Assembly: GCA_002162685.1 (NCBI GenBank)
Contig: MAAQ01000013.1
Span: 372,001 to 436,000 of the forward strand
From: Flavobacteriales bacterium 33_180_T64
GTDB lineage: Bacteria; Bacteroidota; Bacteroidia; Flavobacteriales; Flavobacteriaceae
Direction of reading: 5' to 3'
DNA length: 64,000 bases
In this document: in pieces, positions 56,593-62,492 of the stretch
Position numbering within the stretch: the first letter of the stretch is position 1
How the letters are laid out: every line of letters starts with the position of its first letter
Made by a program: the position numbers and the translations under genes
Notes under the pieces: generated by a model
The model's database searches: none
What the model was told of the DNA's origin: nothing
What the model saw: only the letters and a program-made list of their open reading frames with translations

Positions 56593-57096
56593 CTATTCTG
56601 TTTTAGTAATGGCGTCTAGTATTTTGAGAAGTGTTGGATGCCTATGGTTACCATGCATCTCTTTGATAAATTGTGCTGCAACCTCTAAATCCATTCCTAT
56701 AGCAGAAACATATAATGGACTATTACTCTCACCTCTAAAAACCTCTTTTACAGTTTCTTTATTAGCATGAAAAGCACGTTTGGCAACTCCAATTATTGGG
56801 ATTTTATTATCTAAAGCTTGATATAAATAACCACCTAAACCATAATGGCCATCGTTATCAATATAGACATAACCATCTACAATGATAGCCTCTATACTAT
56901 TGAGATCTACTTTTGCAATCACCTCTAATAAACAGGGGAGTTCTCGTTTATAAAACTCTCCAGGTTGATAAGGCTCGATATCTTTTAGAGACTCAATAAT
57001 GACATCTTGAGGCGCTTTATCATCTTTGGTTAAAAATGTGACGCCTACGCTTTTTGCGTAGTTGGTTTTGTAGTGAACGTCTAAGGCGAGATACAT
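56593..57096 (-). CDS. nfi: Endonuclease V
   Basis: 167 residues, shorter than E. coli EndoV (about 220) but usual for the Bacteroidota form. EndoV cleaves one nucleotide 3' of deoxyinosine (or inosine in RNA). Visible: LALDVHY (first Asp), PYQPGEFYKRELPCLLEVI (equivalent of YxPGxxxxRExP, with the Glu), AIIVDGYVYIDNDGHYGLGGYLYQAL, and IPIIGVAKRAFH...VFRGESNSPLYVSAIG. No signal peptide. It lies inside the accessory region next to a deaminase-type toxin, whose product (inosine or uracil-type lesions) could be its substrate; this is speculative. Confidence 0.88.
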   Translation of the reverse strand: MYLALDVHYKTNYAKSVGVTFLTKDDKAPQDVIIESLKDIEPYQPGEFYKRELPCLLEVIAKVDLNSIEAIIVDGYVYIDNDGHYGLGGYLYQALDNKIPIIGVAKRAFHANKETVKEVFRGESNSPLYVSAIGMDLEVAAQFIKEMHGNHRHPTLLKILDAITKTE

Positions 57097-57120
57097 GAGT
57101 TTCTTTTAGATGTCTAAATT

Positions 57121-57153
57121 ACAAAAGCCATAGCTTTACACTATAGCTTTTGT
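57121..57153. terminator. Hairpin after the orphan immunity gene
   Basis: ACAAAAGC-C-ATAG (57121-57133) pairs with CTAT-A-GCTTTTGT (57141-57153), 12 bp with one mismatch. T-rich arms allow termination on either strand. Confidence 0.65.
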
Positions 57154-57164
57154 TTGTTTTAAAT

Positions 57165-57192
57165 CACGGATTACAAATCCGCGCTAGCGGGT
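57165..57192 (+). repeat. REP palindrome copy 1
   Basis: A 28-nt GC-rich element in AT-rich DNA: a CGGATT-ACA-AATCCG hairpin followed by the palindrome CGCTAGCG and GGGT. Identical over all 28 nt to copy 3 (58358-58385), same orientation. Confidence 0.85.
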
Positions 57193-57213
57193 TATATTAT
57201 TGTTACTAACTTA

Positions 57214-57615
57214 TTAGAGACCAATACTAGAAAGAGTTTCTTTAAATTCAATCTCAGCAACGTAATTAATTTCATCAACAAGTCTTATAAAGTGATGTTT
57301 TCCACTTTCAGTTTGAATTACAAATGCTATTATATAAGAGTTAGTTTCATCCTCTATAAATTGAATATTAATTATTGTAAACTGCTCACTAATAATTTCT
57401 TTTTCTTCTATTTTTTCAGGATTATATTCTCCATCCAATAAATAGTTTTCTTCAATTCTAATGGTTTTAAATTCTTTTTGATTTGTAATCATTTGAAAGA
57501 TCTCTCCAGAATTTTGATTACGAAAAATTAAAGAATCCAATAACTCATAATTTTCTCCACCTTCTGTTATTACTAGACGTTCTATACTAGTAAATGTTTT
57601 ATTTATTATTTCCAT
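57214..57615 (-). CDS. Probable orphan immunity protein
   Basis: 133 residues from the ATG at 57615 (an ORF extension to 57723 would read through REP copy 2 and is rejected). Strand-rich, acidic, no signal peptide: SIERLVITEGGENYELLDSLIFR, EIISEQFTIINIQFIEDETNSYIIAFVIQTESGKHHFIRLV. No family recognised, but size, composition and position fit an immunity gene. It begins 10 nt after the stop codon of a toxin-like fragment (57626-57677), the spacing of a toxin-immunity pair, and is enclosed by inverted REP copies 1 and 2. Confidence 0.6.
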   Translation of the reverse strand: MEIINKTFTSIERLVITEGGENYELLDSLIFRNQNSGEIFQMITNQKEFKTIRIEENYLLDGEYNPEKIEEKEIISEQFTIINIQFIEDETNSYIIAFVIQTESGKHHFIRLVDEINYVAEIEFKETLSSIGL

Positions 57616-57625
57616 TTTGTTAATT

Positions 57626-57677
57626 TTAAATTTTATCCCATTGTTTAGCAACACCTCCCAAAGAGTAATCAAGAAAG
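57626..57677 (-). pseudogene. 3' fragment of a disrupted toxin-tip gene
   Basis: After REP copy 2 the minus strand reads FLDYSLGGVAKQWDKI followed by a TAA stop, 10 nt before the ATG of the next gene. The stretch looks like a protein C-terminus and lacks a start. It would be the end of the same gene whose upstream part lies at 58384-58601, the RAYT/REP unit lying between them. Confidence 0.5.
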
Positions 57678-57705
57678 ACCCGATCGCGCGGAATTGCAAT
57701 CCGTG
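57678..57705 (-). repeat. REP palindrome copy 2 (inverted)
   Basis: On the minus strand it matches copies 1 and 3 at 24 of 28 positions; the terminal palindrome reads CGATCG instead of CTAG-centred CGCTAGCG. It lies 7 nt past the RAYT stop codon and in opposite orientation to copy 3. Confidence 0.8.
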
Positions 57706-57712
57706 CGCATAC

Positions 57713-58267
57713 TCAAAGCACACTCAAAACTAATACTTCTAACTCACTATCCATATCTGCATAGTTTCTTGCCGAACTAAATATATAATCTTCAGCCTTT
57801 TCTACTATTTTGTCTTTTACTGGGTTGTTATGAATATACTTAAGCTTTTGCTGGATAAATGTATTTGTTCTACAAATCTCCGCATGATAGCCATCTTGCC
57901 AAACTTTATAATTTTGTTTTCTTATTAAATGATTACATGCTTGTTTAAAATAATCTAATAGCCATTCTCGCCTACTTTCTGGATGATTAATAATTGTGTC
58001 TATGATTTGCTTTGAAGTATGCTTTTTAAAATCTCTCATTATATGAGATAATTTAAAACCTTCTTTGGCTTTACAAAGCAGATAGATATGACTTGGCATA
58101 ATACAATAGGCATAAATCTCTAATCCTTTATGTTTTTGGCAATACTTCAAAGCATTTATAATTACATAACGCTGTCTTAGTCGTGTAAAAACATCTATCC
58201 AACCCACAACTGTAATAGTTATAAAATAACCCGTATCGCTCATTGTTGCTTTATATTTTGTAGACAT
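57713..58267 (-). CDS. REP-associated tyrosine transposase (RAYT, IS200-like)
   Basis: 184 residues. Y1/HUH-type fold: GYFITITVVGWIDVFTR (first strand), YAYCIMPSHIYLLCK (HUH site), SHIMRDFKKHTSKQI, KVWQDGYHAE and KLKYIHNNPVKDKIVEKAEDY with the candidate nucleophile Tyr144. At the HUH site the normal His-x-His is His60-Ile-Tyr62, so one metal ligand is replaced, and activity is doubtful. RAYTs process single-stranded REP hairpins. Its REPs flank it on both sides. Confidence 0.9.
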   Translation of the reverse strand: MSTKYKATMSDTGYFITITVVGWIDVFTRLRQRYVIINALKYCQKHKGLEIYAYCIMPSHIYLLCKAKEGFKLSHIMRDFKKHTSKQIIDTIINHPESRREWLLDYFKQACNHLIRKQNYKVWQDGYHAEICRTNTFIQQKLKYIHNNPVKDKIVEKAEDYIFSSARNYADMDSELEVLVLSVL

Positions 58268-58357
58268 TTTTTATTTATAATATAGAAAATTTACGACAAC
58301 CTATGCTTAAAAAAAGCACACATTTAAAATGCATGCTTAATTCTTGTTTAGTATTTG

Positions 58358-58385
58358 CACGGATTACAAATCCGCGCTAGCGGGT
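58358..58385 (+). repeat. REP palindrome copy 3
   Basis: Identical over 28 nt to copy 1 (57165-57192), same orientation, about 90 nt upstream of the RAYT start codon. It abuts the toxin-like fragment at 58384-58601. Confidence 0.85.
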
Positions 58386-58601
58386 AGTCTGAACCTCTGG
58401 TTACATCAAATTTAACAAACTCACCTGTTTACCCATCGTAGAAATGTAAGACTCCATTCCTTTTAATCCCATAAAAATAATGACCTTTAGTAGAACCTCC
58501 TAACGCATCTGTAACTCCTCTATATCCTTGGCACTCTTACATAAGCCGCTCTTTATTGCTGCAGTGAGTTCGACTCCTAAATATTTTGGTTGCCATAAAT
58601 T
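58384..58601 (-). pseudogene. 5' fragment of a decayed toxin-tip gene
   Basis: Two minus-strand frames carry protein-like sequence: 58601-58503 reads NLWQPKYLGVELTAAIKSG..., then after a frameshift 58533-58384 reads YRGVTDALGGSTKG, GHYFYGIKRNGVLHFYDG, an in-frame TAA (58429-58431), and TGEFVKFDVTRGSDYP, ending at REP copy 3. There is no start codon. Position after a toxin-immunity array suggests a displaced toxin C-terminal module. I do not recognise the domain. Confidence 0.6.
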
Positions 58602-58628
58602 AAAAAAGCCACTAAAATAGTGGCTTTT
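58602..58628 (-). terminator. Terminator after the 103-residue gene
   Basis: A perfect 11-bp stem (AAAAGCCACTA / TAGTGGCTTTT) with a 3-nt loop, followed on the minus strand by T residues; 19 nt past the stop codon of the gene at 58648. Confidence 0.88.
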
Positions 58629-58647
58629 CAAATTAAAAGTTTGCTAA

Positions 58648-58959
58648 TTATTCTTCATTTACCTTAAAGTACTTCCCTTCTGGAATTTTATCAATATTAA
58701 AAACAAAGGTGTTAAAGTTTTGGTAATACAATGGCTCTCCTGTTTCATCGGAAATATGCAAGAAATCTACATTGTCAAAAAAAGAATTAATACCCACAGA
58801 CCAAACGGCTTGTAGTTTCTCTTTATTTTCTCCCGAAAGAAGTATCTTTTCTTCTTCAAAAAAAACCCTCCTAATACAATTATCAGAATAGTATTCCTCT
58901 CTAAGATCCTCCATTACCTGCTTAGCTTTTTCTATTATTTGTTCTTCTGTATAGTTCAT
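58648..58959 (-). CDS. Small acidic protein, immunity-like
   Basis: 103 residues, acidic, no signal peptide or membrane segment. The end (FLHISDETGEPLYYQNFNTFVFNIDKIPEGKYFKV) resembles the layout of small immunity proteins with a DExTGEP segment. No firm family. It lies 237 nt downstream of the SUKH-3 gene on the same strand within the toxin-immunity array, and has its own terminator. Confidence 0.55.
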   Translation of the reverse strand: MNYTEEQIIEKAKQVMEDLREEYYSDNCIRRVFFEEEKILLSGENKEKLQAVWSVGINSFFDNVDFLHISDETGEPLYYQNFNTFVFNIDKIPEGKYFKVNEE

Positions 58960-59116
58960 ATCTTTTTATTTTCTGCAGTAATTAACACTCTCTACTAAAG
59001 CTTTAAAATAAACTTGTCTTGTAAATACATCTAACCAATATACTGTTACAAAGACACAAAATATTAACCAGATTTATTATGAAACTTATATTTTCTACTC
59101 ATAGCACTAAAGTACA

Positions 59117-59145
59117 AAAGCTACAATGATTACCATTGTAGCTTT
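59117..59145. terminator. Hairpin downstream of the SUKH-3 gene
   Basis: A perfect 12-bp stem (AAAGCTACAATG / CATTGTAGCTTT) with a 5-nt loop, about 50 nt past the SUKH-3 stop. T-rich arm on either strand. Confidence 0.7.
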
Positions 59146-59196
59146 GTTTTTAACTTACTGTTAGCATAACTCGTCACAGATGAACACTAGCGAAGG

Positions 59197-59658
59197 TTAG
59201 TTTGGTTTGTTTTTTAACCATTTCTTTTCTATTGAGTCCCACTCCAAAGAATTATTCCAATTATCTTCAATTATGTTTTCTATTCCTTCTTTTAATGAAT
59301 CACCAATTATAAAATAATAATCCCCTATTAAATAAACTTTTTCGTCGCTATCAATATATACAGAATAATGATCGGGATGAAAATAACCTAAAGGAAACAA
59401 TTTTTTATTAAACTCATATTGAGCTTCATTTATAATTTCTTCTGCAGACACTTCTTCAATGTGCAGTTTATTAATAACGTCAGAATCATAAGGCTTACAA
59501 TCCTCAATAACTAAATCCCCATATTCAAAAAGAAATTCTCTAGCTGTTTCTGGAAAATCACTAATTGTGTTAACATTTAAATACTTAGAAGAAACATTTC
59601 TATCTATGTACCATCCAGCTTTTTTAAATTGTTCTTGTACTTTATTTTTAAATTTCAT
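59197..59658 (-). CDS. SUKH-3-type immunity protein
   Basis: 153 residues, acidic, cytoplasmic. Features of the SUKH-3 (SMI1/KNR4-like) family: FKKAGWYIDRNVS at the start, ETAREFLFEYGDLVIED, the KKLFPLGYFHPDHYSVYIDSDEKVYLIGDYYFIIGDSLKEGIENII core. SUKH proteins neutralise many nucleic-acid-targeting polymorphic toxins by direct binding. It starts 11 nt after the stop of the 893-residue toxin on the same strand, the expected toxin-immunity order. Confidence 0.8.
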   Translation of the reverse strand: MKFKNKVQEQFKKAGWYIDRNVSSKYLNVNTISDFPETAREFLFEYGDLVIEDCKPYDSDVINKLHIEEVSAEEIINEAQYEFNKKLFPLGYFHPDHYSVYIDSDEKVYLIGDYYFIIGDSLKEGIENIIEDNWNNSLEWDSIEKKWLKNKPN

Positions 59659-59669
59659 TTTGTTTGTTT

Positions 59670-62351
59670 TTAATTAAAATCTTCTATTATTTTAAAATAT
59701 TTTAGCAAAGGGTTGCAACTAATACAGGCTTTTTTATTTAATCCATGTTTCAATTTTGAACCTTTTTTTAAGGAATTCTTAATTGCTTTTGCTTTTGAAA
59801 CACTCCCTTCCAGTACAGTTCTTGCTTCCGTTAAAGTCATTTTTCCTTTCTTTACCCCTAATATTTTTTCTGCTTCAAATAAAAAATCTGAAATAGCAAA
59901 TGGTTCTGCGCATTTTCCATGAGTTCCTCTTTTCCTTAACGTAATATCAGCTACTTCATCTAACCATTTGTTAACTAATGGATGCCTCAAATTTGGTATT
60001 GTATGTTTATGGATACCTTTAGCTGAATATTTTGCAATTCTAATTACTTTTCCGTTAACTATTCCTTCTAAAACAGAGGCAGCACCTGGTCTTTGCTCAA
60101 TATTTCTCCATGTTCTTAATGCTTCATCTACAAAATTGTCTAACAATTTTACGGCTTTTTTTGATAACTTACCTACTTTTCTAAGTCTTTCTAAATCAGC
60201 AACCTCATCTAAGTGTTGTTGTGTCTTCTTAGTTATATTACCACCACTTTTACTAATATCTTCGATTTTATTTAAAAAACCTTCAATAGCTGATTTAGTG
60301 CCTTCAAAAACAGTTTTATCTCCTTGCTTTATAGCATAAATTGTGCCATCAACTCCTTGAACGAGAACTTTTTCAGTATTTGGGTCTAGCTTTTTAACAA
60401 TAACAACTCCTAAATCTAAAAGTAAATCTAGAACCGCTTCAAAACCTTTAAATAATTGGTTTGCTACTTTTATTAAACTAGCCAACAACTCATCCATCCA
60501 AGCCATCAAACTCTTTAAGTGTTTTGGGATTTGTTTAGCAAAACTATTTAAAGCTTGTATTGCTTTTAAAAAGGATTCTATTGTAAAGCTCTCTACGACT
60601 ACGCGTTGAACACCTTTAGCTGTAGCTTTTACTGTTCTACCAATCGCTTTACCAAGTTCTACATACGATTTTACAGCACCTTGAATACCTTTTGCTAAAG
60701 TCCCAACACCTGCAGTTGCCATAAAAATAGCAACCTCTTGTGCTACAAAGCCAATAATATAACCTGTATAATAACCAATAGCACCATAAGGTAAGGAGCT
60801 TTCTTCTTCTGGTGTTTCTGGTTCAACTTTACTTCCGTCTTCTGTAAAAAACTGAATTGCTTTTTGAATAGCAATAACACCCAATTTGCCCGCTGTTTTA
60901 ATAATAAATAATTGAAAATTGATGAACGCTTTTAAATTTTCTAATGTAAACACAGAGGCTACTAAAGAGATCAAATTTTCAAATGATTCTAAAACCAAAC
61001 CAAGGTATGAATTGGTTTTGTTTGCTACGTCATTTGCTAATTCTGTTAAAGAATATAAGCCTTTACAAATCAATCCTAAAATTTCAAAAACGGACTTTAA
61101 TAAATCGACTATACTATTAATAATACCAACCAAAAGCGCATTAAAAAACTCAAATGCATTTTTTAAAAAATCAAAAATTGACGAAATCACGTTTTCTAAA
61201 TAATTAGGGATTTCTTCTATAAAGCGCAACAAGCCATCTAGTCTATTTCCTATAAAATGCTTTGTTAGTTTATTGTTTTTAAGTTTCCTAATCAGTTTTT
61301 TTATGGGCTTAGACATAGGCTCAATAAACTTGTTGTTTATTTTATTGGTCCATTTTTCTACATTATTTTCATTTGTTAACAAGCCATAACCAGGTAGAAT
61401 AGGGTCATACTTTGTATTTAATTCGCCATCTATTGTAGCTTTCCAGCTGTTTTCATCTAATCTCAGCCCTTTATCAATTTCATCTGCAATACCATACATG
61501 AGTTCACCAATAGGTTGTAATGTAAATCCTGCAACGAGTTTAATAAATGAAGCGCCTAATCTTGGTAACCATAAAAAGATACTTTCACTATTTAAATCTT
61601 CATAATACTTAGAAATTAAATCACTTAAAGCAGCCATGTTTAATGATGGGTCACTTGTGTAAGCTCTCATGATATTGGCTAATTCTAATTTAGGATAGAT
61701 AGACGTATTGTCTATCCTATTTCCTGATAAAACCCTAAAAACAGATCCAAAAAGATTGGTGCTATCGTCTTTTTCTGCAAAAATGACTAGCTCGCTACCT
61801 TTTACATTATTTATTTGTTGATAAGCACGTTCTAATTTTGCACCATCACTACTTACAAATACCGTAATAAATGCATCTGATCTTTCTGTTGGTATTATTC
61901 TTTCTTCAGGTGCAATTGTGTCTTCTATTTCTTGTGTTGACCCATTAGGTATTCCTGAAGCAGTAATCACAACCTCTTGAAGTTCAATAGTTGCATTTGC
62001 TTGTAAATATAATTTACCATCAATACGATAATAATCCATATCAAGATCGCCATATTGTACTTCTTGATCTGGTGTGAGAAAAAATGTTAATTGGTCTGCT
62101 TGAATGTTGCCTTCTGGAGATAAATTATATGAATTAATCATAAAGTCTCCATATTCTCCACTTAGTCTATCTCTAGTTTTTGCTATCCATTGACCAGTTT
62201 CTTCATTTTGATATATAGCGATATATTGATTAGCACTACTGTATAACTCATCTTGAGGCACCAGCATTTTTTCTTCATCTGAGAACACTACAATTGATCC
62301 AAAATTGGTTTTATGCTTAAAATGAGCATCACCATATGTGTTTGTATTCAT
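59670..62351 (-). CDS. Polymorphic toxin with deaminase-like C-terminal tip
   Basis: 893 residues, no signal peptide. N-terminal about 155 residues are strand-rich (IAIYQNEETGQWIAKTRDR; TIELQEVVITASG), then SDAFITVFVSSDG. Residues about 270-680 contain a series of amphipathic/hydrophobic helices (e.g. YLENVISSIFDFLKNAFEFF; GTLAKGIQGAVKSYVELGKA), perhaps a translocation part. The last about 150 residues look like a toxin module: HGKCAEPFAISDF with Cys814-Ala-Glu816 and CISC with Cys876/Cys879, the zinc and proton-shuttle pattern of the deaminase fold, closest to YwqJ-like toxins. Followed 11 nt later by a SUKH-3 immunity gene. The lack of a signal peptide suggests delivery by a contractile or lysis-dependent system. 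Confidence 0.72.
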   Translation of the reverse strand: MNTNTYGDAHFKHKTNFGSIVVFSDEEKMLVPQDELYSSANQYIAIYQNEETGQWIAKTRDRLSGEYGDFMINSYNLSPEGNIQADQLTFFLTPDQEVQYGDLDMDYYRIDGKLYLQANATIELQEVVITASGIPNGSTQEIEDTIAPEERIIPTERSDAFITVFVSSDGAKLERAYQQINNVKGSELVIFAEKDDSTNLFGSVFRVLSGNRIDNTSIYPKLELANIMRAYTSDPSLNMAALSDLISKYYEDLNSESIFLWLPRLGASFIKLVAGFTLQPIGELMYGIADEIDKGLRLDENSWKATIDGELNTKYDPILPGYGLLTNENNVEKWTNKINNKFIEPMSKPIKKLIRKLKNNKLTKHFIGNRLDGLLRFIEEIPNYLENVISSIFDFLKNAFEFFNALLVGIINSIVDLLKSVFEILGLICKGLYSLTELANDVANKTNSYLGLVLESFENLISLVASVFTLENLKAFINFQLFIIKTAGKLGVIAIQKAIQFFTEDGSKVEPETPEEESSLPYGAIGYYTGYIIGFVAQEVAIFMATAGVGTLAKGIQGAVKSYVELGKAIGRTVKATAKGVQRVVVESFTIESFLKAIQALNSFAKQIPKHLKSLMAWMDELLASLIKVANQLFKGFEAVLDLLLDLGVVIVKKLDPNTEKVLVQGVDGTIYAIKQGDKTVFEGTKSAIEGFLNKIEDISKSGGNITKKTQQHLDEVADLERLRKVGKLSKKAVKLLDNFVDEALRTWRNIEQRPGAASVLEGIVNGKVIRIAKYSAKGIHKHTIPNLRHPLVNKWLDEVADITLRKRGTHGKCAEPFAISDFLFEAEKILGVKKGKMTLTEARTVLEGSVSKAKAIKNSLKKGSKLKHGLNKKACISCNPLLKYFKIIEDFN

Positions 62352-62385
62352 TGTTTGTTATTTTAATTATTAAACTTGTTTACAT

Positions 62386-62479
62386 AAAAACAAACCTTAC
62401 CCTATTCCGCTTTCCTGTTAAAGAAAACGGAAGGATAATTTCACTGATTAATTAACCAGTTATTACTAAAAGGGTAAGG
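62386..62479 (-). terminator. Branched RNA-like structure before the toxin gene
   Basis: On the minus strand CCTTACCCT (62479-62471) pairs over about 67 nt with AGGGTAAGG (62403-62395). Between them are two hairpins: CTGGTTAATTAATCAG-type (62443-62460) and TTCCG-(T)TTTC / GAAA-CGGAA-type (62405-62432), each with one mismatch. TTTGTTTTT follows. It can act as a three-way-junction terminator or a regulatory leader for the toxin gene. Confidence 0.55.
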
Positions 62480-62492
62480 ATTGTTAACTATG

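Larger units (their letters stand above)
57678..58385 (-). mobile_element. RAYT/REP unit (REPtron-like), about 708 bp
   Basis: A RAYT transposase gene with inverted REP palindromes at both ends (copy 3 upstream, copy 2 directly downstream). This matches the layout described for REP-associated tyrosine transposases and their REPs. Toxin-like coding remnants lie on both sides, so the unit appears to be inserted in a gene. No target duplication is obvious. Confidence 0.7.

Noticed and set aside
57616-57723. Longer form of the 133-residue immunity protein
   Set aside because: The extension reads through REP copy 2 and into the RAYT stop; the ATG at 57615 gives a compact protein 10 nt after a stop codon.
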